Source: an uncultured Porphyromonas sp.
Lineage (GTDB): Bacteria > Bacteroidota > Bacteroidia > Bacteroidales > Porphyromonadaceae
Assembly: GCA_927910985.1 (NCBI GenBank)
Contig: CAKMOP010000169.1
Coordinates: 1 to 5,643, forward strand
Reading direction: 5' to 3'
Length of the DNA stretch: 5,643 nucleotides
The notes under the pieces were generated by a model, which was not told where the DNA came from, made no database searches, and saw only the letters and a program-made list of their open reading frames with translations. Shown in pieces: positions 1 through 5,643 of this stretch. Position 1 is the first letter of the stretch; every line of letters starts with the position of its first letter. Both the position numbers and the translations under genes were made by a program.

Positions 1-292
1 GGTCATCGGCGATCTGTAGGTAGAGCTCACGGGTGGGGCACAGGACGAGGGCACGTGGTGTAGCCACCCCATCGTTGGGCTGGACTTGGAGGCTACGCTC
101 GACGTTCTGCAGGAGTGGTAAACCAAAGGCTGCCGTCTTCCCTGTCCCTGTCTGAGCCAGAGCGATGAGGTCAATGGGAGCCCCTAAGAGGTAGGGAATC
201 ACAGCCTCCTGTACGGGCATAGGCTGTTCATATCCAAGCTCACGAACGGCTTGGCAGATAGGGGAGCTTACCCCTAATTCTTCGAATGTCAT
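1..292 (-). CDS. DEAD-box ATP-dependent RNA helicase, N-terminal part (runs off left edge)
   Basis: This is the first 97 codons of an RNA helicase that uses ATP to unwind or remodel RNA, in the cytoplasm, in ribosome assembly or mRNA turnover. The upstream phenylalanine (F3) and the Q motif (G20-Y-E-Q-P-M-P-V-Q28) are present. Motif I, the Walker A ATP site, reads AQTGTGKT at residues 46-53, and motif Ia reads PTREL at 86-90. The DEAD and SAT motifs and the second RecA-like domain lie beyond the window. The ATG at 292-290 is preceded directly by an in-frame TAG (295-293), so the start is well fixed. No Shine-Dalgarno is visible, as is common in Bacteroidetes. The gene lies downstream of kdsD on the same strand with a 188-base gap, so cotranscription is uncertain. 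The subfamily (DeaD/CsdA, RhlE or DbpA type) cannot be set from this fragment, though the N-terminus resembles DeaD-like proteins of Bacteroidales. Confidence 0.93.
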   Translation of the reverse strand, partial: MTFEELGVSSPICQAVRELGYEQPMPVQEAVIPYLLGAPIDLIALAQTGTGKTAAFGLPLLQNVERSLQVQPNDGVATPRALVLCPTRELYLQIADD

Positions 293-440
293 CTAATGAA
301 CTGATAAATAAGCATCCGTCGCCCGAGTCGGGGCGTGGCGGACGTTGTGGGCGTATGCGCTACGTGAAGTCCATCAGCCTGACCTCGAGGAGAGCATACT
401 TTAGTAAAGGAAAAGAGCAGAAATCCCATCGGAATGCTTC

Positions 441-456
441 CAGCTCTCCCGAGCTG
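441..456 (-). other. Short hairpin downstream of kdsD
   Basis: A perfect 6-base inverted repeat, CAGCTC and GAGCTG, with a four-base loop starts 24 bases after the kdsD stop codon in the minus-strand reading. No T-run follows it directly on either strand; the nearest T-rich stretch on the minus strand is about 20 bases further on. It may help end or stabilise the kdsD message, but the usual features of an intrinsic terminator are incomplete. The rest of the 293-480 gap shows no gene. Confidence 0.3.
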
Positions 457-480
457 TGCGTGGGTGTCTGCTGTAGAAGT

Positions 481-1107
481 CTACTTCGCTGGAGTCTCTG
501 GAGTGACGAGCTCACGGCTCTTGTCTCCGAGGTAGCCACCGTGGTGACGTAGCGAGTAGTCGTGGTAGGTGAAGCCAATGCGCTGCATCACGCTCACTAC
601 CAGGAGGTCTCCAAGCACCGTCATCACTGTCGTGCTCGTCGTCGGAGTCAGTCCTAAGGGGCATACCTCAGGAGGATTGCCCGTGGAAAGGGTGACATCG
701 ACCAGCTCTGAGAGGGGACTCTCATTATTGCCTGTGATGAGGATGAAGGGGAGGTGCGGATACATACGTCGCGTGAGAGCAACGAGCTCCAGAACCTCAC
801 GCGTCTTGCCCGAATTGCTGATCAAGAGCATCACATCGCCCTCGCAGACCATACCGAGGTCACCGTGCTGTGCTTCACTCGGGTGGAGGAAGTAGGCAGG
901 GGTGCCAGTGGAACTGAAGGTCGTAGCGATGTTGTGGGCGATTTGTCCCGCCTTCCCCATCCCAGAGGTGATGAGCCGACCTCCACCCTGATGTACGCGA
1001 CTGAGGATGAGGCTGATCGCCGCTTCGTAATCGTTGTCTTGGGGGATGGTACGTAGTGCTTCTATCTCCGCACTGAGGATCTCCGTGATGGTATATTGCT
1101 TGGACAT
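481..1107 (-). CDS. kdsD: Arabinose-5-phosphate isomerase, SIS domain only (KdsD/KpsF/GutQ family)
   Basis: The 208-residue protein is predicted to interconvert D-ribulose 5-phosphate and D-arabinose 5-phosphate in the cytoplasm, the first committed supply step for Kdo and hence lipopolysaccharide. The SIS domain spans roughly residues 35-175. Family signatures include SGMGKAGQIA (48-57, with K52), HPSEAQHGDLGM (75-86), the phosphosugar loop SNSGKT (97-102), E147 before CPLGLTPTTSTT, and HHGGYLG (188-194). By alignment from memory with the E. coli enzyme, K52, E147 and H188 correspond to residues implicated in catalysis. The proline after that histidine in the usual HPGG is histidine here. 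The tandem CBS domains of the roughly 330-residue E. coli KdsD are absent; single-domain forms are known in Bacteroides. The ATG at 1107-1105 fits the promoter box about 30 bases upstream. The gene is divergent from lysS. A role with another sugar phosphate is possible but less likely. Confidence 0.9.
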   Translation of the reverse strand: MSKQYTITEILSAEIEALRTIPQDNDYEAAISLILSRVHQGGGRLITSGMGKAGQIAHNIATTFSSTGTPAYFLHPSEAQHGDLGMVCEGDVMLLISNSGKTREVLELVALTRRMYPHLPFILITGNNESPLSELVDVTLSTGNPPEVCPLGLTPTTSTTVMTVLGDLLVVSVMQRIGFTYHDYSLRHHGGYLGDKSRELVTPETPAK

Positions 1108-1136
1108 ATCGCTCGTGGCAAAACGTTTCTCTCCGA

Positions 1137-1144
1137 CAAAGGTA
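1137..1144 (-). promoter_or_regulatory. Probable kdsD promoter, -7 box
   Basis: Read on the minus strand, the sequence is TACCTTTG, an exact match to the Bacteroidetes -7 consensus TAnnTTTG. It lies 29 bases upstream of the kdsD ATG, leaving a short leader. No good -33 TTTG element sits 19 bases further upstream. The assignment therefore rests on the -7 match and its position. Confidence 0.5.
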
Positions 1145-1194
1145 CGTCTTTCCGCTGAGAGGAGCTTGCCTTGACTGAATTAACTGCTCTCACT

Positions 1195-1296
1195 GACCCA
1201 TATAGGACGGTGAGCAAACCTATATTGCTCGGCGTGTGAACCTATATTGCTCGCTTGGGTGACCAATATAGGTCGAGATGCGAACCTATATTGGTC
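1195..1296. repeat. Cluster of five 12-base repeats, consensus CCTATATTGSTC, in mixed orientation
   Basis: Five copies lie at 1195-1206 (minus), 1219-1230 (plus), 1241-1252 (plus), 1261-1272 (minus) and 1285-1296 (plus). In a common orientation they read CCTATATGGGTC, CCTATATTGCTC twice, and CCTATATTGGTC twice. Start-to-start distances are 24, 22, 20 and 24 bases, about two helical turns. Several copies are themselves nearly palindromic: GACC and GGTC flank the fourth (1261-1274), ACC and GGT bound the fifth, and GAGCAA/TTGCTC arms (1212-1217 and 1225-1230) surround the second. The cluster begins about 50 bases upstream of the kdsD -7 box. It may be an operator array or a dispersed intergenic repeat; the sequence alone does not decide. 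Confidence 0.8.
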
Positions 1297-1522
1297 GGAG
1301 TACCCCCCTTCTAATGCTGGTAGTATCTATGCCCATTGCCCGAGAGCCATTTGCTTAGTGGAGTAGTGCTCTCCTTCGGTGTAGGATGGTGTCTGATGCC
1401 GTGGTGCTGGAGAAGGTAGAGTGAAGTGGGGCCGCTTCTTGCCTTACGGGAGGAAAGAAAGTGTGGACTGTACGCCGGGGATAAGGTGGAGGTATATGGA
1501 TATAGGTAGAGGAGATAGACGC

Positions 1523-1552
1523 GTGAGATGGCGTGGCAACGCTGTATCTCAC
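1523..1552. other. Stem-loop in the kdsD-lysS intergenic region
   Basis: GTGAGAT (1523-1529) pairs perfectly with ATCTCAC (1546-1552). Inside, GCGT (1531-1534) pairs with ACGC (1539-1542) around the tetraloop GGCA, with an asymmetric internal loop of one base against three. No T-run follows on the plus strand. It lies about 100 bases upstream of the predicted lysS promoter, so it would not be in that transcript. It could be part of an unrecognised RNA or a relic; its function is unknown. Confidence 0.5.
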
Positions 1553-1631
1553 CTGATCTAAGCGGGGAAATGTCACTCTCTTAGTCGTCGATGATGAGTT
1601 CGCTCCAGCTACTAACTAACGAGCAAAATAC

Positions 1632-1662
1632 TTAGTGCTGTCGTGGAAATGCCTTATCTTTG
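1632..1662 (+). promoter_or_regulatory. Probable lysS promoter (Bacteroidetes type)
   Basis: TATCTTTG at 1655-1662 matches the -7 consensus TAnnTTTG exactly. TTAG at 1632-1635, three of four bases matching TTTG, lies exactly 19 bases upstream, the usual spacing for this sigma factor class. The box is 44 bases before the lysS ATG. It would drive lysS and, given the short downstream gaps, probably gpsA, the deacetylase gene and the SIMPL gene. Confidence 0.6.
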
Positions 1663-1706
1663 CGTAAATTAGTCAAAGAAGTAAATATCAGAATCATCAT
1701 ATACGA

Positions 1707-3443
1707 ATGAATATCTTAGAGCTGAGCGAACAGGAAATCTTCCGTCGTCGTAGTCTTGAGGAGCTCCGTGCTCTCGGTATCAATCCTTATCCAGCAGAAG
1801 AATATGTCGTCACGGCGTATGCACGTGAGATTCTCGATACGTTCGAAGATGATGCTCCCCGCCGTAGCGTGCGCGTCGCAGGTCGTGTGATGGGGCGTCG
1901 TATCATGGGTAAGGCTTCCTTCCTCGAGCTACAGGACTCCACGGGACGCATACAGATCTACATCACGCGTGACGAGATCTGTCCTGGAGAAGACAAAGCT
2001 CTATATAATAATGTAGTGAAGAAGCTGATGGATATCGGTGACTTCATCGGTATCGAAGGCGAAGTCTTCCGTACACAGATGGGGGAGATCTCGGTACACG
2101 CTTCTTCGCTGACCTTCCTCTCGAAGGCACTGCGTCCGCTCCCTGTTGTCAAGGAGAAGGATGGTCAGACCTTTGATAGCTTTACCGATCCAGAGCTTCG
2201 TTTCCGCCAGCGCTATGTCGACCTCGTCGTCAATAGCCACGTCAAGGATATCTTCCTCAAGCGCACGAAGATCTTCAATGCGATGCGCCAGTTCTTCAAT
2301 GAGCGTGGCTACATCGAGGTCGATACGCCTGTACTGCAGCCCATCCCTGGTGGAGCCGCAGCGCGCCCCTTCATCACGCACCACAATGCTCTGGATATCC
2401 CGCTCTATCTGCGTATCGCCAACGAGCTCTATCTGAAGCGACTCATTGTCGGGGGCTTTGAAGGCGTGTACGAGTTCAGCCGTAACTTCCGCAACGAAGG
2501 GATGGACCGCACGCACAACCCCGAGTTCACCGCTATGGAGATCTATGTCTCTTACAAGGACTACAACTGGATGATGGACTTCACCGAGCGTATGCTGGAG
2601 TTCATCTGCCTCGAGGTCTTAGGCACGACGAAGGTGCGAGTAGGGGATCGTGAGATCGATTTCAAGGCTCCCTTCAAGCGCATCACGATGCTTGATGCTA
2701 TCCGTGAGCACACGGGAATTGACATCAGCCAGATGGGCGAAGAAGAGCTGCGTGCTACCTGCAAGACGCTCGGTGTCGAAGTCGATGAGTCGATGGGTAT
2801 CGGTAAGATGATCGATGAGATCTTTGGCGAGAAGTGCGAAGGCAGCTACATCCAGCCTACCTTCATCACCGACTATCCGAAGGAGATGTCCCCGCTGACG
2901 AAGGAGCACCGCTCTAACCCTCGGCTTACCGAGCGCTTTGAGCTGATGGTCAATGGTAAGGAGCTGGCTAATGCTTACTCCGAGCTGAATGACCCCATCG
3001 ACCAGCGCGAACGCTTCGAGGAGCAGCTTCGCCTCTCGGAGAAGGGCGATGATGAAGCGATGTTCATCGATGCTGACTTCCTTCGTGCCCTCGAGTACGG
3101 TATGCCTCCCACCAGCGGTATGGGGATCGGGATGGATCGCCTTGTGATGCTCCTGACGGGTCAAGAGAGTATTCAGGAAGTGCTCTTCTTCCCTCAGATG
3201 CGCCCAGAGAAGGTCGCTCCTCGCGATAAGAAGGAAGTCTTCATCGCTGCTGGAATCCCCGAGGAGTGGGTGCCCGTCCTCCACAAGGCGGGCTATCTGA
3301 CTCTGGAGGCTGTACGTGCCGAGGAGAAGCCCGGTCGTCTCCTGCAGCAGCTCCAAGACATTAAGAAAAAGTACCAGCTGGAGCTGGAGCCTCTGACGCT
3401 CGAGATCGTCACAGCTTGGACCACCATAGGAGGAGCACACTAA
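1707..3443 (+). CDS. lysS: Lysyl-tRNA synthetase, class II
   Basis: This 578-residue cytoplasmic enzyme charges tRNA-Lys with lysine using ATP. The N-terminal OB-fold anticodon-binding domain covers about residues 55-140. The class II catalytic core follows: motif 1 with its invariant proline in [13 protein letters not shown] (204-216), motif 2 in [20 protein letters not shown] (261-280), and motif 3 in [13 protein letters not shown] (471-483). The lysine-pocket stretch [12 protein letters not shown] lies at 419-430. E. coli LysS is about 505 residues and ends soon after the FPQMRP sequence found here at 495-500. The remaining 78 residues form a C-terminal extension, rich in charged helix, which I recall from other Bacteroidetes LysRS. 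The ATG has no Shine-Dalgarno but follows a good promoter and gives the expected N-terminus. The frame is intact throughout. It is the first gene of the plus-strand run, 57 bases before gpsA. Confidence 0.97.
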   Translation: MNILELSEQEIFRRRSLEELRALGINPYPAEEYVVTAYAREILDTFEDDAPRRSVRVAGRVMGRRIMGKASFLELQDSTGRIQIYITRDEICPGEDKALYNNVVKKLMDIGDFIGIEGEVFRTQMGEISVHASSLTFLSKALRPLPVVKEKDGQTFDSFTDPELRFRQRYVDLVVNSHVKDIFLKRTKIFNAMRQFFNERGYIEVDTPVLQPIPGGAAARPFITHHNALDIPLYLRIANELYLKRLIVGGFEGVYEFSRNFRNEGMDRTHNPEFTAMEIYVSYKDYNWMMDFTERMLEFICLEVLGTTKVRVGDREIDFKAPFKRITMLDAIREHTGIDISQMGEEELRATCKTLGVEVDESMGIGKMIDEIFGEKCEGSYIQPTFITDYPKEMSPLTKEHRSNPRLTERFELMVNGKELANAYSELNDPIDQRERFEEQLRLSEKGDDEAMFIDADFLRALEYGMPPTSGMGIGMDRLVMLLTGQESIQEVLFFPQMRPEKVAPRDKKEVFIAAGIPEEWVPVLHKAGYLTLEAVRAEEKPGRLLQQLQDIKKKYQLELEPLTLEIVTAWTTIGGAH

Positions 3444-3500
3444 TTCCTCTTACACTCACAAGTTACTTCCCATAAGGGGAGTGGCTAAGCAAGTACACGT

Positions 3501-4522
3501 ATGCCCGAACAGACTTCCAGCTTCCCCGGTAGAGTAGGTATCCTCGGTGGCGGTAGCTGGGCTACAGCCCTGGCGAAGATTGTCCTCTCACGGCAGCCTA
3601 AACTCAATTGGCTACTGCGCACCTCCACGCACGTCAAGGACTTCAAGCGCCTCAGCCATAACCCTGGTTACCTGACGTCGGTGGCCTTCGATACGAGTCG
3701 TATCACCTTCTTCACTGACTCGGATGTCAATGACTTCTTTCGAGCCTGTGATACCGTCATCCTCGCGACTCCTTCGCCCTACATACGCTACTATCTCAAG
3801 CGTGTACGCAACTCGGTGATTCGCCCCAAGCTCATCATCAATGCGATTAAGGGGATGGTGCCCGAGGAGAACGTGCTCATCTCCGACTATCTGCAGGAGT
3901 ACAAGGAGCTACGCCCAGGACAAATAGGGGTCATCGCAGGGCCTTGCCACGCCGAGGAGATCGCCAAAGACCGTATGTCCTACTTGACGGTCGGATGCTT
4001 TGATATGGCCAAGGCCAAGGTGCTGAGCGAAGAGCTCTTCAGCAATGACTACGTACACTGCGCCGTCAGTCGTGATGTCGTCGGTATTGAGTACGCTGCG
4101 GTGCTGAAGAATATCTATGCTATTGCAGCTGGTATCTGTCACGGGATGAACAAGGGTGATAACTTCCAGTCGGTGCTTATCTCCAATGCCATCGCTGAGA
4201 TGAGCAACTTCGTCAGCACCGTCCACCTCGTCACTCGTATGTCACCGAATCAGTCTATCTCGGTGACCTCTTGGTCACTGCCTATTCAAGCTATAGTCGC
4301 AATCGCACCTTCGGGAACATGATCGGCAAGGGCTACAGTGTCCGTGCCGCTCAGATGGAGATGAATATGGTCGCTGAAGGTTACTACGGAGCTAAGTGCA
4401 TCAATGAGATCAACCAGCGCTACCAGGTGACGATGCCTATCTGTAGCACCGTCTACAACATCCTCTACGAGGGTGCCCCCGTCGAAGAAAGCATCGAGCG
4501 CCTCTCGATGCTCTTCAAGTAG
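3501..4522 (+). pseudogene. gpsA: Glycerol-3-phosphate dehydrogenase [NAD(P)+], interrupted by an apparent one-base frameshift
   Basis: GpsA reduces dihydroxyacetone phosphate to sn-glycerol 3-phosphate, the backbone for phospholipids, in the cytoplasm. The first frame (3501-4322, 273 codons) has the dinucleotide loop GILGGGSWATALA (13-25), NAIKGM (114-119), AGPCHAEE (146-153) and EYAAVLKNIYAIAAG (197-211) with the probable catalytic K203. After about residue 247 the family sequence stops in this frame and resumes in another. From about 4256 that frame reads [10 protein letters not shown], then SRNRTFG with the conserved substrate-site arginine, and ends at the TAG of 4520-4522. The change equals loss of one base between about 4239 and 4256. 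Restored, the protein would be about 340 residues, the normal family length. No slippery heptamer is seen there. An in-frame TAA (3486-3488) supports the ATG start. Either a sequencing error or a real mutation is possible; the rest of the gene shows no decay. Confidence 0.88.
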
Positions 4523-4533
4523 TATCGTATACT

Positions 4534-5334
4534 ATGTCTACGCATCCCCATCGTATTCTGCTTAGCTTCGATATTGAGGAGTTTGATGTGCCACGTGAGC
4601 ACGGAGTCGAGCTCCCTATGGAGGAGCAGGTGCGTATCTCCGTTGCAGGCTCCCACGCCCTCCTCGATGTGCTGAAGAAGAATCAGGTACATGCGACACT
4701 CTTCTTTACGGCGAACTTCGCACAGCACGCTCCCGAAATCATCCAGCGTATCCTCTCCGAAGGCCACGAGCTTGCTTCCCATGGCTATTATCATTGGACC
4801 TTCGAGCCCGCTGACTTGAAGAAGTCAAAGGACGCTCTCGAAGCTCTTGCTGGCGTCCGTGTCCGTGGCTATCGTCAAGCACGTATGATGCCGGTCCCCG
4901 AAGCGGAAATCTATAAGGCAGGCTACAGCTACAATACCTCTCTCAATCCTACCTTCATCCCTGGGCGCTACATGCATCTGAGTGCACCACGTACGCACTT
5001 TATGAAGGAGGGTGTACTGCAGATCCCAGCTTCGGTGACGCCTCTTATTCGCTTCCCGCTCTTCTGGCTCTCGTGTCACAACCTTCCCTTCGGACTCTAT
5101 CGTTGGCTCTGTCGTCGTACGCTCCGTCATGATGGCTATCTGGTGACCTACTTCCATCCGTGGGAGTTCTACGAGCTGAATGAGCACCCCGAGCTGAACC
5201 TCCCCTTCATCGTGCGCAATAACTCTGGCCGTGCGATGGTCGATCGACTGGATCGCTGGATCAGTTACTTCAAGCAGGAGGGAGCTGAGTTCATCACCTA
5301 TTCCGAGTTCACTGATTCTACAATAACTATCTAA
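4534..5334 (+). CDS. Polysaccharide deacetylase family protein (NodB-like)
   Basis: This 266-residue protein belongs to the carbohydrate esterase 4 fold, whose members remove N- or O-acetyl groups from polysaccharides such as peptidoglycan or surface glycans using a bound metal. Motif 1 is SFDIEEFD (11-18), in which D13 fills the usual aspartate position. Motif 2 is HELASHGYYH (78-87), supplying the metal-binding pair H83 and H87. RGYRQARM (111-118) takes the place of the usual arginine motif, and TYFHPWEF (205-212) carries the conserved histidine H208. The FDxE and FHPWEF forms recall deacetylases of exopolysaccharide loci rather than classical peptidoglycan enzymes. No signal peptide is evident; a hydrophobic patch near 168-180 is probably core. 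It starts 11 bases after the gpsA stop and ends 12 bases before the SIMPL gene, which suggests cotranscription. The substrate cannot be told from sequence. Confidence 0.87.
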   Translation: MSTHPHRILLSFDIEEFDVPREHGVELPMEEQVRISVAGSHALLDVLKKNQVHATLFFTANFAQHAPEIIQRILSEGHELASHGYYHWTFEPADLKKSKDALEALAGVRVRGYRQARMMPVPEAEIYKAGYSYNTSLNPTFIPGRYMHLSAPRTHFMKEGVLQIPASVTPLIRFPLFWLSCHNLPFGLYRWLCRRTLRHDGYLVTYFHPWEFYELNEHPELNLPFIVRNNSGRAMVDRLDRWISYFKQEGAEFITYSEFTDSTITI

Positions 5335-5346
5335 TTTCTTTTCTCT

Positions 5347-5643
5347 GTGAACATTAACAAGTCCGCTCTTACGCTGACGCTCATCGGATCTGTCGCATTG
5401 CTTGTCTCCGTCTTCGTACTCGCTGGCGGTCTGAAGGGCTTCCGTAGCAATTCGCCCAAGACGATCTCCGTCACGGGGAAGGCTGAGCGTAACTTCACCT
5501 CTGACCTTATTGTCTGGTCTGCGACCTTCACCTCTGAGTCAACAGATCTGCAGGATGCTTACTCCGAGCTTAAAGGAAGCAGCAGGCAGTAGCCTCTTAC
5601 CTCAAGAGTAAGAGTATCCCCAGCGAAGCTATTGCTTACATCA
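5347..5643 (+). pseudogene. SIMPL/DUF541 domain protein, N-terminal part, with an apparent frameshift near the right edge
   Basis: The gene starts at GTG 5347, the only start codon between the in-frame TAA of the deacetylase gene (5332-5334) and the hydrophobic segment. Residues 7-27 form a likely membrane anchor or signal (ALTLTLIGSVALLVSVFVLA), which would place the rest outside the inner membrane. The SIMPL domain begins with TISVTGKAERNFTSDLIVWS (39-58) and continues to DAYSELKGSS. The frame then hits TAG at 5590-5592. In the frame beginning at 5583 the sequence reads QAVASYLKSKSIPSEAIAYI to the window end, which matches how the family continues. This implies loss of one base between 5574 and 5592. 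The rest of the protein (typically about 230-240 residues) lies outside the window. Family function is poorly known; members are periplasmic or membrane-associated and some are linked to stress resistance. I cannot tell error from mutation. Confidence 0.8.

Larger units (their letters stand above)
1108..1706. other. Long divergent intergenic region between kdsD and lysS
   Basis: About 600 bases without a convincing gene. From left to right it holds the kdsD promoter box, the five-copy 12-base repeat cluster (1195-1296), a purine-rich stretch on the plus strand (about 1390-1520), a strong stem-loop (1523-1552) and the lysS promoter (1632-1662). A 73-codon open frame on the minus strand (1576-1355) is low in complexity and resembles no family I know. 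No tRNA, rRNA or recognisable structured RNA was found by eye. The region is long for a compact bacterial genome and could hide a small RNA or a decayed gene. Confidence 0.6.

Noticed and set aside
286..552. An 88-codon plus-strand open frame overlapping the helicase start and the kdsD end
   Set aside because: Its composition is rich in serine and arginine, it has no recognisable motif, and it is antisense to parts of two confident genes.
1215..1222. TAGGTTTG on the minus strand inside the repeat cluster, matching the -7 consensus
   Set aside because: Only one of the five repeat copies has it, no -33 element is present, and a better placed box for kdsD is at 1137-1144.
1195..1296. Repeat cluster read as a CRISPR array
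   Set aside because: The units are only 12 bases, occur in both orientations, and the spacers are 8-12 bases, unlike any CRISPR array.
1450..1457. GAGGAAAG, which resembles the start of a conserved region of RNase P RNA
   Set aside because: The following bases do not continue the conserved sequence and no partner regions are seen nearby.
1355..1576. A 73-codon minus-strand open frame in the intergenic region
   Set aside because: Low-complexity product with no known domain and no promoter box in front of it; the stem-loop overlaps its start. A decayed gene cannot be excluded.
2619..3440. A 273-codon open frame antisense to lysS, and another of 171 codons at 2001-2516
   Set aside because: Both lie wholly within lysS on the opposite strand, show no family motifs, and are explained by the codon use of a strongly conserved gene.
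4237..4250. Programmed -1 ribosomal frameshifting in gpsA
   Set aside because: No X XXY YYZ slippery heptamer is present at the switch, and this gene family is not known to use recoding.

Overview
The window looks like ordinary chromosome from a Bacteroidales bacterium, most likely Porphyromonas-like. The support is the TAnnTTTG-type promoter boxes, the near absence of Shine-Dalgarno sequences, a class II lysyl-tRNA synthetase with the C-terminal extension I associate with Bacteroidetes, the lysS-gpsA gene order (recalled for Porphyromonas, not checked), and moderately GC-rich codon use. The genus is an inference from memory of protein families.

Layout. The left part is read from the minus strand. 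It holds the first 97 codons of a DEAD-box RNA helicase that runs off the left edge (1-292), a 188-base gap, and an intact single-domain arabinose-5-phosphate isomerase, KdsD/KpsF type (481-1107), for Kdo and lipopolysaccharide synthesis. A roughly 600-base divergent intergenic region follows (1108-1706). It carries a probable kdsD promoter at its left end, a cluster of five 12-base repeats in mixed orientation (1195-1296), a strong stem-loop (1523-1552), and a probable lysS promoter at its right end.

The right part is a plus-strand run: lysS (1707-3443), gpsA (3501-4522), a NodB-type polysaccharide deacetylase (4534-5334) and a SIMPL/DUF541 membrane-anchored protein (5347 to the right edge). 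Gaps of 57, 11 and 12 bases suggest one transcript. The set joins translation (lysS) with envelope functions: GpsA makes glycerol-3-phosphate for phospholipids, and the deacetylase and SIMPL protein probably act on or at the envelope. The divergent kdsD also serves the envelope.

The most notable points are two apparent single-base frameshifts of the same sign, one in gpsA (about 4239-4256) and one in the SIMPL gene (5574-5592). In both, the lost reading frame resumes with clear family sequence. As gpsA is usually essential, sequencing or assembly error is the first explanation to test. The repeat cluster between kdsD and lysS is the best candidate for something undescribed. I see no novel multi-gene system, CRISPR array, insertion sequence or RNA gene here.
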